DNA of 64,000 bases, taken from the NCBI RefSeq assembly GCF_009688945.1, contig NZ_AP021874.1, forward strand, positions 4,712,001 to 4,776,000, in the 5' to 3' direction. The translations under genes and the position numbers were made by a program. Positions 34,567 through 43,156 of this stretch are shown piece after piece. Below the pieces are notes generated by a model. It saw only the letters and a list, made by a program, of their open reading frames with translations, was not told the origin of the DNA and did no database searches. Origin of the DNA: Desulfosarcina alkanivorans. GTDB taxonomy: Bacteria; Desulfobacterota; Desulfobacteria; Desulfobacterales; Desulfosarcinaceae. Position 1 is the stretch's first letter. Every line of letters begins with the position of its first letter.

Positions 34567-35388
34567 ATGCAGATAATGCCCAGATGGTCAATGATTCTTG
34601 TGGTGGCGTGCCTGCTGATCGCCGGACCGGTGTGGGCCGATGCGTCAGCGTCCCAGGCGGCCGCACCTCCTTTCGAAGAGACGGACGACGAATTTTACGA
34701 CCCGTTCGATGAGGGTAGCGAGGATCTGTACGGCGATGAAGGCGAGGCGATGGACTCGGTTGCCGACCCCATCGCCGGGTTCAACCGGGCCATGTTCAGC
34801 TTCAACGACAAGCTTTATTTCTGGGTGCTCAAGCCGGTGGCTTCGGGATACCGCGTCATCCTGCCCACACCCGTTCGGGTGAGCATCAAGAATTTTTTTT
34901 TCAATCTCCTGATGCCGGTGCGGCTGGTCAATTGCCTGCTCCAGGGAAAAGGGCGGGCCGCCGAGGGTGAGTTCGGCCGGTTTGTGACCAACAGCACCGC
35001 AGGGATGCTGGGTTTCCTCAATCCGGCCAAAGATTATCCGCACCTGAACCCACCCGAGGAAGACCTGGGCCAGACCCTGGGACACTATGGCGTCGACAAC
35101 GGGTTTTACATCGTCTGGCCGGTATTCGGTCCGTCGACCCTGCGTGACACGGTGGGCAGCTTCGGCGACTGGGCCCTGAACCCGTTTTCGTTCATGAAGC
35201 TGGTCAATGTGGATTCAAAGGCACTGACCTCCGACACGACCAATGTAGCGGTTTACACAACGAGGACCGTCAACGACACGTCTTTTCGTATCGGCGATTA
35301 CGAAGCCCTGAAAAATGCTGCCCTGGATCCCTACGAAGCCTTTCGCAACGCCTACATCCAGAACCGGGACAGCAAGATCGCCGAGTAG
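34567..35388 (+). CDS. mlaA: Outer-membrane lipoprotein MlaA/VacJ
   Basis: MlaA removes phospholipids from the outer leaflet of the outer membrane. The 273-residue protein starts with a signal peptide (about 1-25) followed by an acidic stretch, then the VacJ core: DPIAGFNRAMFSFNDKLYFW, GEFGRFVTNSTAGMLGFLNPA, EEDLGQTLGHYGVDNGFYIVWP and GPSTLRDTVG. No lipobox Cys is evident at the cleavage site, so lipidation is doubtful. Last gene of the mla unit. Confidence 0.9.
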   Translation: MQIMPRWSMILVVACLLIAGPVWADASASQAAAPPFEETDDEFYDPFDEGSEDLYGDEGEAMDSVADPIAGFNRAMFSFNDKLYFWVLKPVASGYRVILPTPVRVSIKNFFFNLLMPVRLVNCLLQGKGRAAEGEFGRFVTNSTAGMLGFLNPAKDYPHLNPPEEDLGQTLGHYGVDNGFYIVWPVFGPSTLRDTVGSFGDWALNPFSFMKLVNVDSKALTSDTTNVAVYTTRTVNDTSFRIGDYEALKNAALDPYEAFRNAYIQNRDSKIAE

Positions 35389-35422
35389 GTGCCGGCAGCC
35401 GACTGCTTTCGGGAAGCATCCC

Positions 35423-36259
35423 ATGAAAACCAGACTGACGATTCTTTGCGAGAATTCCGTGGGCCGGCCCGCCGGCGTAATCGGCGAACACGGGTTCGCC
35501 TGCTTGATTGAAACCGACGCCGGCAATGTGCTGTTCGATACCGGCCAGGGCATGGGGCTCTGCGGCAACGCCCGTGCCATGGGTAAAAACCTGGCCTCGA
35601 TTCAGGCCATCGCCATCAGCCACGGTCATTACGATCATACCGGCGGGCTCCCGCAGGTGCTCAGACAGGCCGGCCCGGTACCTGTTTACGGCCACCCGGA
35701 CATTTTCACCGCGCGCACCTGGTCCGACGGTAAAACCACCCGCTATATCGGCATGCGCCACCGCCGGGAATACCTGGAATCACTGGGCGCTCGGTTTCAT
35801 CTGATTCGGGACCCGGTTGAAATCAGCCCCGGGATCCACCTGACCGGTGAAATTCCCAGGACCAACGATTTTGAACGGCCGGACCCCGACATGACACTGC
35901 ATCCGGCCGGCGGCACCGCGGTGTGCCCCGACCCGGTCGCCGATGACCTGTCCCTGGTGGTCGATTCGCCCAAGGGGCTCATCCTGGTGCTCGGCTGCGC
36001 CCATGCCGGCATGGTCAACATCATCACCCATGTGCTGCAGACCTTCGGCCGGGACCGCATTTATGCGGTGATCGGCGGCACCCATCTGGGGTTTTCCCAG
36101 CCCGCCCAGTTCGATGAAACCCTCAAGGCCATCGACCGATACGGTATCGAGCGGGTGGGGGTCTCCCACTGCACCGGACAGGAAAAGGCGGCCATCATGC
36201 ATGAGCGCCTGGGCGCACGGTTTTTTTTCGGCTGCGTGGGCGCCGAACTGTACGGCTGA
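35423..36259 (+). CDS. MBL-fold metallohydrolase, DHPPP-synthase-like
   Basis: A 278-residue metallo-beta-lactamase-fold protein of the group related to archaeal dihydropterin-aminobenzenephosphate synthase, which are common in anaerobes but of uncertain substrate. Metal-binding motifs are ISHGHYDHTGGL and LVLGCAHAGMVNI, and VGVSHCTGQEKA lies near the end. The ATG at 35423 is chosen because the family begins MKTRLTILCENSVG. It is 34 bp after mlaA. Confidence 0.8.
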   Translation: MKTRLTILCENSVGRPAGVIGEHGFACLIETDAGNVLFDTGQGMGLCGNARAMGKNLASIQAIAISHGHYDHTGGLPQVLRQAGPVPVYGHPDIFTARTWSDGKTTRYIGMRHRREYLESLGARFHLIRDPVEISPGIHLTGEIPRTNDFERPDPDMTLHPAGGTAVCPDPVADDLSLVVDSPKGLILVLGCAHAGMVNIITHVLQTFGRDRIYAVIGGTHLGFSQPAQFDETLKAIDRYGIERVGVSHCTGQEKAAIMHERLGARFFFGCVGAELYG

Positions 36260-36436
36260 TGCTTGTGTTTTTCCTGGTACCCATTCAATTTCATCACCGA
36301 CGGATCGCAGCCGGAAACGGATTGGGCATCCTGGCCGTAGAGAACATATTGGCGGGGGAGGACAAGCAGTCCGGTTTTATCGACAAGGTAGATGGAATCG
36401 GCAAACGTTTCAATTCCGGATAGTTGGCAGACACCC

Positions 36437-38230
36437 ATGTACAATCGTTTTTTTGGATTCAAAGAGAGACCGTTCAAGCTGGTGCCCAATCCGGCCTACC
36501 TGTACCTGTCCCGGATTCATGAGGAGGTGCTGGCGCACCTGAATTACGCCGTGGGGTATGGCGAAGGGTTCGTTGAAATCACCGGCGAGGTGGGCACGGG
36601 AAAAACCACCCTTTGCCGCATGTTCCTCGAGAACCTGGACGACACCACCGAGGCGGCCTACATCTTCAACCCCAAGCTCGACGCCCTGCAGCTGCTCAAA
36701 GCCATTAACGACGAGTTCGGCATCGACTCGGATACCGATTCGGTAAAAACCCTCATCGACCGGCTCAATCATTTTCTGCTGGAGAAGAAAGCCCAGGGCC
36801 GGCGTGTTCTGCTGCTGGTGGACGAAGCCCAGAATCTGAGCGCCGACGTGCTGGAGCAGTTGCGGCTGTTGTCCAACCTGGAAACCAACACCAGCAAGCT
36901 GCTTCAGATCATCCTGGTGGGGCAGCCTGAGCTGGGGGAGCTGCTGGACACCGAAGCGCTTCGACAGCTGAACCAGCGCATTACCTTGAGCTGCCACCTG
37001 ATTCCCCTGGGTTATTCGGAAACACGGGAGTACATTCGTCACCGCATCCACATCGCTTCACGGAAACCGGGCCTGGACTTTACGGCCGGCGCTTACCGGT
37101 CCATCTTCCGCTACACCGGCGGCGTGCCCCGGCTGATCAACATCGCCTGCGACCGGGCCCTGCTCACCGCCTTTACGCTGGGCAAGCATCGCATCACCAA
37201 CCGCATCGTCAAGCGGGCCCTCCGTGAGCTGGACGGTAAAAGAAGCCGATCCCGTCCTCCCGTCCCTTACCGGGAAAAGCTGGTCATTGGCCTGCTGGTG
37301 GTGCTGGTGATCCTGGTGGGCGGGCTCGTTGCCGGTCAGACCCTGTTCAGCCGGATCGGCGGACTGTCCCTTGCGCCGGTCGTTCATCACAAAATTGAAA
37401 CACCGCCGGCCGACCCGTCTCCTGCGGTTCCCCCCGAGCCTGCCGAACAAGGGGCTGAGGACGTGATCGGGCCAGCGACGGCACCCGGATCTGACCCGCC
37501 CGAAGCCAAAGCACCGGCGGCGGCAGCCCCGGATGTCATGGCGGCGGCCATTGACCCGGAATCGCCGTCGCCGGCCCGTGAACTCGAACAGGCCATAACG
37601 TCCATGGGCGCCCTTGATTCCAGAACCGCTGCGCTGACAGCCGTCCTGAGGCAATGGAAGGTCCCTCACCCCATGGGCGACGGTCCGGTGGGGGGGCTGG
37701 ACGGTGACATGTTTTTCCGCACGGCCGCACGGAACCATGCCATGGAAGTCCTGCGGGTGCAGGGCAGCCTCGATCTGATCCGGGGGTTGAACCTGCCGGC
37801 CATCATGGAATTCCCGCATCCGGACGGCAGCGCCGTCCGGTTTCTGGCTGTGGTGGGCCTGGCAGACGGTGAAATCAGACTGACCGACGGAGCCACGACC
37901 TTCTCCATCCCTCCTGCATCGCTGGCGGGATTGTGGAATGGCGTGGCCCATGTGCTGTGGAAAAACTACTTCAATTACACGGGCGTCATTCCGATATCCT
38001 CACCCGGGGACGTGATCCTGTCCCTCAAAATGCACCTGAAGGCCCTGGGCTTTGCCATCGAAGAGATGAACGCCGCCTATGACACCGTAACGCGGGCGGC
38101 CGTCGAAGCGATCCAGGCGCGCAACGGCCTGGAAGTGGACGGAATGGTTGGCCCGTTGACCAAGATTGCGTTGTACAACGAAGATCAGACACTGAATGTT
38201 CCCCGCCTGGCGGATGCACCCGGTGGATGA
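36437..38230 (+). CDS. gspA: GspA/ExeA-like ATPase with C-terminal peptidoglycan-binding domain
   Basis: A 597-residue membrane ATPase of the ExeA/GspA type, which with GspB helps place the type II secretin through the peptidoglycan. The N terminus MYNRFFGFKERPF is classic. Walker A GEVGTGKTT (about 47-55) and Walker B VLLLVDEAQ mark the AAA domain. A membrane span lies near 278-300, then a Pro/Ala-rich linker, a C39-like pseudo-peptidase region (about 400-520), and a PG_binding_1 domain at the C terminus (VILSLKMHLKALGF...GLEVDGMVGPLTKIAL). gspB follows 45 bp later. Confidence 0.85.
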   Translation: MYNRFFGFKERPFKLVPNPAYLYLSRIHEEVLAHLNYAVGYGEGFVEITGEVGTGKTTLCRMFLENLDDTTEAAYIFNPKLDALQLLKAINDEFGIDSDTDSVKTLIDRLNHFLLEKKAQGRRVLLLVDEAQNLSADVLEQLRLLSNLETNTSKLLQIILVGQPELGELLDTEALRQLNQRITLSCHLIPLGYSETREYIRHRIHIASRKPGLDFTAGAYRSIFRYTGGVPRLINIACDRALLTAFTLGKHRITNRIVKRALRELDGKRSRSRPPVPYREKLVIGLLVVLVILVGGLVAGQTLFSRIGGLSLAPVVHHKIETPPADPSPAVPPEPAEQGAEDVIGPATAPGSDPPEAKAPAAAAPDVMAAAIDPESPSPARELEQAITSMGALDSRTAALTAVLRQWKVPHPMGDGPVGGLDGDMFFRTAARNHAMEVLRVQGSLDLIRGLNLPAIMEFPHPDGSAVRFLAVVGLADGEIRLTDGATTFSIPPASLAGLWNGVAHVLWKNYFNYTGVIPISSPGDVILSLKMHLKALGFAIEEMNAAYDTVTRAAVEAIQARNGLEVDGMVGPLTKIALYNEDQTLNVPRLADAPGG

Positions 38231-38275
38231 TGCCGAACTCGCGCCTGTAAGGGCTCGAGGCAAGGAGCCAAGCCG

Positions 38276-39070
38276 TTGAGTTCCATTTTGGATGCGTTGA
38301 AAAAGGCCGAGCAGGAATCCTCCCCGGATCGGGAGAAGGATAGCCCATGGCTTCCGCTGCCTGACCAGCCGCCGCGCCGGCAGCGTCGCCGCTGGTGGTG
38401 GGTGCCGCTCGGTCTGGTGGGTTTGCTCGCTGTTGCCGCCGCGGTGGTGTGGCAGGTCCGATCTCCGGGTTCTCCACGTCCTGAGGCGTCGCCGCCGGTC
38501 CAAACGAACGACAGCAGACCGCCTGTCGCTGCCAAGGCACCGCCGCCCAAGCCCGCTGTGGCCGTGGCCTCCCAACAGCATGCGCCATCGGCGACAGCCG
38601 TGGAGGCGGGCGCCCCGGGCCGGGCCGCGGACGATGCGCCGCCGACCGAGACGGCGTCGCCCCTCCCGCCGGCTCGCCCCCCCAAGCAGTCCCCGGTTGT
38701 CGGCAGCCCGGCACCGACGCCAATGGTGCCATCGGCCCCGCAACCGACGGTGAACGCCCGACGGGAGACCCTTGCCCCCCAGCCCGCACCGTCGATTGCC
38801 CCGGCCCTTCCCGAGCCCCGTCCCGCGAAGACCGTAGAGCCCGTCCCGGAGCCGCCGGATAGCGGGAAAACCTTCAGAAACGATCCGCGCATCGACCTGC
38901 AGGCGCTGGTATGGGCGCCGGAAGCCGCGGCACGGTTCGTCGTCATCAACAATCGTCTGATCAAGGAAGGCGGTTCCCTGGACAACATCGTCGTGGTGAA
39001 GATCAACCCGGACGATGTGCTGCTGGCTGAAGGCGCCAACCGCTGGTATGTGGAATTCAAGGTCCGTTAG
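38276..39070 (+). CDS. gspB: GspB-like type II secretion accessory protein
   Basis: A 264-residue bitopic inner-membrane protein that partners GspA. It begins SSILDALKKAEQE, the family start, with a membrane span at about 40-58, a long Pro/Ala-rich periplasmic linker, and a C-terminal T2SSB domain (PRIDLQALVWAPEAAARFVV...NRWYVEFKVR). The start codon is TTG at 38276, supported by AAGGAG 8 bp upstream. No gspC-N genes are in view. Confidence 0.85.
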   Translation: MSSILDALKKAEQESSPDREKDSPWLPLPDQPPRRQRRRWWWVPLGLVGLLAVAAAVVWQVRSPGSPRPEASPPVQTNDSRPPVAAKAPPPKPAVAVASQQHAPSATAVEAGAPGRAADDAPPTETASPLPPARPPKQSPVVGSPAPTPMVPSAPQPTVNARRETLAPQPAPSIAPALPEPRPAKTVEPVPEPPDSGKTFRNDPRIDLQALVWAPEAAARFVVINNRLIKEGGSLDNIVVVKINPDDVLLAEGANRWYVEFKVR

Positions 39071-39503
39071 CCATGGGGGCATACCGGCGCCGGCGCTGTT
39101 TTCTTCGCAAGGCCGGTTACCTCGAATCGGCGTCAGCCGCGTCTTACCGGTTCCGCACTTGACGATGGATCCGCAAAGCGGTTCGATACCCTTCTTGTTT
39201 CATCCCCAGGGAGGTTAAATAGCAATTATTATCAGATGATTGCGGTTAATCGCCTGCGCGGTGAGGACGCCCTTCGAAACGGTTGCGAACCCGCCAGCCA
39301 AGGCTTTCCCGCCCGTTTTCCCTGTCGATTGACAGCCGTCAAAAAATTCGTGAGAACGGCCTCAAACCAAAGAAATGCTTGAAAAACCGGTTGATTACCC
39401 GTTCTGCATTTGCTAAGTAGGCGTTCATGCAAGCTAAAGTTGTCGACAGAGTCGGCCGAAACCTCGCTGAGACGGGTTGACGGTTCGAAAGGAAAAAAAG
39501 AAT
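39071..39503. other. Intergenic region before the M23 peptidase
   Basis: 433 bp without a supported gene. Short ORFs on both strands lack ribosome sites and protein-like composition. No terminator or obvious promoter was identified. Confidence 0.5.
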
Positions 39504-40769
39504 ATGCGCTGGAAATGTAATGTGCTTGCACGACGGTTTTGCCTCGCGTTGTTGGGAATGGTCTTGTTTTGTTCGCCCCCGCCGTGCGGGGCTTCCGGTT
39601 TTCAGGCGACCCTGCCCGTGAACGCGACCCTTGTGCACCCGGTCGCACCACCGCCATCGGCAGTCAGTGTCGTCGAAGGGCAGATTCGCAACGGAACGCT
39701 GTACGAGGCCCTGACGGCCTGTGATATTCCGCCGGCGGAAATTCTCTCCCTCTCCAGATCGTTTAAACCGGTATTCGACTTTCGTTGCTCCCGACCCCAG
39801 GATTTCTACCAGGTAAGCGTCGACGACCAGCGCCTGATCCAAAAATTTGTTTACAAGACCAGCCCGCTGGACGAATACGAGGCCGTCAAGGACGACAAGG
39901 GCGGCTATCGGGTTCACAAGCGGCACATCTCCCTGGATCGGCAGGTGGTGGCCAAGGTCTTCACCATCGAGACCTCCCTTTATCAGGCGGTGGCCGACAG
40001 CGGCGAAACCCAGCAGATCTCAGGGCTGGTGGCCGACATTTTTGCCTGGGATATCGATTTCTACCTGTATCCGCGCAAGGGCGACCGCATCGCCGTCGTT
40101 TATGAGCGCTGCTACAAAGACGGCGCCTTTGTCAAATACGGAAACGTGCTTGCCGCCCGGTACGTGGGCCGCCAGAAGACCTTTTCCGCCTTTTTATTCA
40201 ACGACGGCCAGTTTGACGGCTATTACGATGAAACCGGCCAGCCGCTGAAAAAAATGTTTTTACGCACACCGGTCAAGTTCGGCAAAATGACATCGCGCTA
40301 TTCAATCCGGCGTTTCCACCCGGTTTCCAAACGTTACAAGGCGCACACCGGCATCGACTACGGGGCGCCCACCGGCACCCCCATTTTTGCCACGGCCAAC
40401 GGCAGGGTCACTTTTTCCGGGTGGAAGGGCGGCTACGGCAAGCTGACCATCGTCAAGCATCCCAACGGCTATCAGACCTATTACGGCCATTGCAGCCGGT
40501 TGCTGAAAAAGCGGGGACAGCTGGTGGAGCAGGGCGAGGTCATCGCCCGGGTGGGCCAGACCGGCGTGGCCACCGGCCCCCATGTGCACTACGAAGTCCG
40601 GGTGAACGGCAAGCCCATGAACCCCAACAAGGTCAAGAAAAGCCGGGGCAAACCCCTGAAGCCCGCATTGCTGGCCAAATTCAAGGAAACGGTGGACGAG
40701 CGGCTGTTGCTGGTGGACCGCCTGCTGGAGGAAAAAGACAGCCTGGTGATGCTGAGCCAGGACCATTGA
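39504..40769 (+). CDS. M23-family murein endopeptidase
   Basis: A 421-residue exported peptidoglycan hydrolase of the MepM/YebA type. A signal peptide (about 5-32) precedes an OapA/LysM-like region (about 60-200) and a C-terminal LytM domain (about 275-385). All zinc ligands are intact: KAHTGIDYGAP supplies His and Asp, and GPHVHYEVR the HxH, with YYGHCSRL in between. Unlike the EnvC-like protein at 11300-12745, this one should be an active endopeptidase. The ATG at 39504 follows AAAGGA. Confidence 0.88.
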   Translation: MRWKCNVLARRFCLALLGMVLFCSPPPCGASGFQATLPVNATLVHPVAPPPSAVSVVEGQIRNGTLYEALTACDIPPAEILSLSRSFKPVFDFRCSRPQDFYQVSVDDQRLIQKFVYKTSPLDEYEAVKDDKGGYRVHKRHISLDRQVVAKVFTIETSLYQAVADSGETQQISGLVADIFAWDIDFYLYPRKGDRIAVVYERCYKDGAFVKYGNVLAARYVGRQKTFSAFLFNDGQFDGYYDETGQPLKKMFLRTPVKFGKMTSRYSIRRFHPVSKRYKAHTGIDYGAPTGTPIFATANGRVTFSGWKGGYGKLTIVKHPNGYQTYYGHCSRLLKKRGQLVEQGEVIARVGQTGVATGPHVHYEVRVNGKPMNPNKVKKSRGKPLKPALLAKFKETVDERLLLVDRLLEEKDSLVMLSQDH

Positions 40770-40774
40770 TTCAC

Positions 40775-40803
40775 TTGACCTCCTGATCAAAAAGGCCTAA
40801 ATA
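40775..40803 (+). promoter_or_regulatory. Promoter for tRNA-Ala
   Basis: TTGACC (40775-40780), 17 bp, TAAATA (40798-40803), ending 26 bp before the tRNA. Confidence 0.45.
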
Positions 40804-40829
40804 AGTGTCGAAAGACCTGAACCAATTAT

Positions 40830-40905
40830 GGGGGTGTAGCTCAGCTGGGAGAGCGCAGCGTTCGCAACGCTGAGGTCAGGGGTTCGATCCCCCTCATCTC
40901 CACCA
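40830..40905 (+). tRNA. tRNA-Ala (anticodon CGC)
   Basis: A 76-nt cloverleaf: acceptor GGGGGTG pairing with CATCTCC (two G-U pairs), D-stem GCTC/GAGC, anticodon stem CAGCG/CGCTG with loop TTCGCAA giving anticodon CGC (Ala, codon GCG), T-arm with GGTTCGATCC, and an encoded CCA end. It is followed by a hairpin terminator. Its 3' 13 bp recur at 44332-44344, marking it as an island integration target. Confidence 0.95.
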
Positions 40906-40906
40906 A
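40894..40906 (+). repeat. Attachment-site repeat, left (tRNA 3' end)
   Basis: TCATCTCCACCAA covers the last bases of tRNA-Ala plus one and is repeated exactly at 44332-44344. This is the usual core of a tRNA-targeting integrase. Confidence 0.75.
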
Positions 40907-40941
40907 ATCTTAATCCAGCTTAGTCCGACTAAGCACAAAAG

Positions 40942-40965
40942 GCCCTGAATCTTCAGGGCTTTTTT
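40942..40965 (+). terminator. Terminator after tRNA-Ala
   Basis: GCCCTGAA (40942-40949) pairs with TTCAGGGC (40952-40959), followed by TTTTTT. It lies 36 bp after the tRNA, inside the island. Confidence 0.8.
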
Positions 40966-41066
40966 CGTTTCTTGCGTCCAACAGCGTCCGATAAAATCCA
41001 TTGACAGCCAGCGTTTTTGGGGGTGTACTTTCTTTTATAGGTCCCCCTAAAACCGAAAGAACGCTC

Positions 41067-41345
41067 ATGGCTATCCCTGCAGAAAAGATGAAGTTGATGC
41101 TACCTCACCTTGTCCCTCTGGCCAGCCAGGCCGCTGAAATCCTGCAAGAAATACAGCCTTTGACCGGTGACGGCCGCTACGTCTTTCCAAGTGCACGAAC
41201 CAAAAAACGGCCGATGAGCAACAATACGGTGCTTGCTGCCCTCCGTCGCATGGGCTTTGAAAAATCCGAGATGACCGGTCATGGATTCCGGGCAATGGCC
41301 CGCACAATGCTCGATGAAGTGTTGAACGTACGCCCTGATTTCATT
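41067..41345 (+). pseudogene. Decayed P4-type tyrosine integrase
   Basis: Residues IPAEKMKLMLPHLVPLAS, GRYVFPSARTKKRPMSNNTV and EMTGHGFRAMARTMLDE match the catalytic half of P4-like integrases, including the HxxR box. The gene seems to keep its own start (ATGGCT at 41067 after a normal integrase upstream region) but the roughly 300 residues between the start and IPAEKMK are missing, and after LNVRPDFI the sequence no longer fits. The final Tyr box is lost. It follows tRNA-Ala directly, as an island integrase should, and cannot be active. Confidence 0.8.
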
Positions 41346-41376
41346 GTTTTTCAACCTTGTTCTAAAAGTGATTCAA

Positions 41377-41430
41377 TGTTCATTTTTTGGGAATACTCTT
41401 GACATTCCCATTTTGGGAACATAATGTTCA
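41377..41430 (+). promoter_or_regulatory. Promoter and operator of the higB-higA operon
   Basis: TTGACA (41399-41404) and CATAAT (41420-41425) lie 15 bp apart. Interleaved symmetric elements cover both boxes: TGGGAAT...ATTCCCA flanking the -35, TTCCCATTTTGGGAA in the spacer, and GAACATAATGTTC across the -10. This is the layout expected for autorepression by the antitoxin. The predicted transcript starts at or within a few bases of the toxin ATG. Confidence 0.6.
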
Positions 41431-41434
41431 TTAC

Positions 41435-41749
41435 ATGCATATAATCGCGACCAGAACGATCAACGCCTACCGCGAATGCTATCCTGATGCAGATAGCGCT
41501 CTCAGGACATGGGTCGCTCTAATTAAAAAAGCGGAATTCCAGCATCTGCCGGACTTAAAAAGGGTGTTCCCTTCAGCGGATTTCGTCAAACCTGATCGTA
41601 TCGTTTTTAATATAAAAGGCAATCAATACAGGTTCATAGCCAGTATTGATTTTGGTCGCCAGGTCGTTTTTATAAAGTGGTTTGGCAGGCATAAAGATTA
41701 CGATAACATTAACCCATCGGAGGTGAAGCATGAATATCCACCCTGTTAA
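41435..41749 (+). CDS. higB: HigB-type toxin (RelE superfamily mRNA interferase)
   Basis: A 104-residue toxin of the HigB family, which cleaves translated mRNA on the ribosome. Typical stretches are MHIIATRTINAYRECYPDA, LKRVFPSADFVKPDRIVFNI, GNQYRFIASIDFGRQVVFIKWFGRHKDYD. The ATG at 41435 fits the family N terminus and lacks a ribosome site; the predicted start of transcription is almost at the ATG. It overlaps the antitoxin gene by 20 bp. Lower GC than the flanks supports transfer with the island. Confidence 0.85.
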   Translation: MHIIATRTINAYRECYPDADSALRTWVALIKKAEFQHLPDLKRVFPSADFVKPDRIVFNIKGNQYRFIASIDFGRQVVFIKWFGRHKDYDNINPSEVKHEYPPC

Positions 41750-42935
41750 AACGGAAAAGGATTATGATGCCGCCCTTACTCGCATCGAGGAACTTTGGGG
41801 TGCCGAGTCTGGAACCCCCGAAGGTAACGAACTTGATGTCCTGCTGACGCTAGTTGGGGTGTACGAGGATGACTATCATCGTGTTCCTTTACCCACTCCC
41901 ATTGAAGCCATTAAGTTCGTTATGGACCAAAGGGGCTTTAAACAAGCTGATCTTATCCCTTACCTGGGAAGCCGCTCAAAAGTATCCGAGGTCTTGAATG
42001 GGAAACGGACACTGACGCTATCAATGATTCGAGCCCTTCACGGACATCTTGGAATACCAGCTGAGGTCCTTATTCAAGATGGCTCGGTTTTCCCTATTGA
42101 TGGAGAAGCTGTCGATTGGGGCAGCTTCCCCATTAAAGAAATTGTCAATCGAGGTATTGTTTCGGGGTATGACCACAAAACACAAGCAGAGGAAATAATG
42201 CGTGACCTTGCATCTCAAGCAGGGGCAGACGATTATTTCTCTCAAGATAAGGCCGCCTGTTTTCGCCAAGGCTCAAGGAGAAACGAAAAAGACAATCCCT
42301 ATTCAATAAAGGCTTGGATCTTGAGTGTTTTGGCCGAGGCCAATAAAGTTGAGCTTAAGACAAAGTTCAACCTTGAAGAGTTAGATCATAAGTTCATTTC
42401 GAAAGTTGCGCATCTGAGTGTTTTATCCAATGGAGTTGTTGCCGCAAAAGAATTCCTATTGAACAAAGGAATTAAGATGGTTGTTGTTCCTCATTTCAAA
42501 AAGACATATTTGGATGGTGCTGTACTTTTAAACAAGAATAGCACACCGATAATTGCCTTAAGCATAAGGCATGACAGGTTGGACAATTTCTGGTTTACTT
42601 TAACCCATGAGCTTTCACATTTATTGTTGGGCCATGTTCACCGTTTCGATGGGCAGTGTATAATTGATGATCTGGATCTAAGGGTTGCTTTAGATGACTT
42701 TGAGAAAGAAGCTGATAGAGTTGCCCAGGAATCCTTGATTCCCAACCAAATGTGGCTTTCCCATCCTGCAAGAAAAACAAGAAAAATTAAGGATGTTGTT
42801 GCCTTAGCAAGGAAAGCTGACGTTCATAGCTCTATTGTGGCTGGCAGGATACGTTTTGAAGAGGACAATTATCGTATTTTATCAAGGCAACTTGGTCAGG
42901 GTGAAGTTCGAAAAAATTTTAAATGTTTCAATTAA
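41730..42935 (+). CDS. higA: HigA antitoxin fused to an ImmA/IrrE-type zinc metallopeptidase
   Basis: A 401-residue fusion. Residues 1-125 are a complete HigA-like antitoxin: the N-terminal segment with TEKDYDAALTRIEELWGAESGTPEGNELD and an XRE helix-turn-helix (FVMDQRGFKQADLIPYLGSRSKVSEVLNGKR). Residues 160-400 are an ImmA/IrrE (COG2856-like) domain with the zinc protease motif HELSHLLLGH (about residue 290), then EKEADRVAQESLI. Such peptidases cleave repressors in phage, ICE and stress systems. CATCGGAGG precedes the ATG. The direct fusion of antitoxin and protease, downstream of HigB, suggests built-in control of toxin release. Function is inferred. Confidence 0.85.
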   Translation: MNIHPVKTEKDYDAALTRIEELWGAESGTPEGNELDVLLTLVGVYEDDYHRVPLPTPIEAIKFVMDQRGFKQADLIPYLGSRSKVSEVLNGKRTLTLSMIRALHGHLGIPAEVLIQDGSVFPIDGEAVDWGSFPIKEIVNRGIVSGYDHKTQAEEIMRDLASQAGADDYFSQDKAACFRQGSRRNEKDNPYSIKAWILSVLAEANKVELKTKFNLEELDHKFISKVAHLSVLSNGVVAAKEFLLNKGIKMVVVPHFKKTYLDGAVLLNKNSTPIIALSIRHDRLDNFWFTLTHELSHLLLGHVHRFDGQCIIDDLDLRVALDDFEKEADRVAQESLIPNQMWLSHPARKTRKIKDVVALARKADVHSSIVAGRIRFEEDNYRILSRQLGQGEVRKNFKCFN

Positions 42936-42943
42936 GGCCCAAG

Positions 42944-43156
42944 ATGGAAAAATGTCAATTTTACAAAAGTACTGGTGGTACGCAAACATCCAGGCAATTG
43001 ATTAGGGGAAATCGCAACCCATCACAGCCCTGGAGTAACTTCCAGCATTGGTGTGAACACGAAAAGTCACCAAAAAGAAAAGGAGTCATAGGGCGCTTTG
43101 AATGCTTTGGCGATCCTGATAAATGCGTTATCGACGACATGGATTTAAATCAATGA
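42944..43156 (+). CDS. Small Cys-rich protein, possible zinc ribbon
   Basis: A 70-residue protein with four Cys in a ribbon-like spacing: MEKCQFY, FQHWCEHEKSP, GRFECFGDPDKCVIDD. I do not recognise a named family. It starts 9 bp after the HigA-ImmA stop, and its own stop overlaps the next ATG (ATGA), so it belongs to the island operon. Confidence 0.5.
   Translation: MEKCQFYKSTGGTQTSRQLIRGNRNPSQPWSNFQHWCEHEKSPKRKGVIGRFECFGDPDKCVIDDMDLNQ

Noticed and set aside
36230..36489. Minus-strand frame with protein-like stretch (SIYLVDKTGLLVLPRQYVLY)
   Set aside because: It overlaps the end of the MBL gene and the start of gspA; no ribosome site or family was found, though the composition is better than most shadows.
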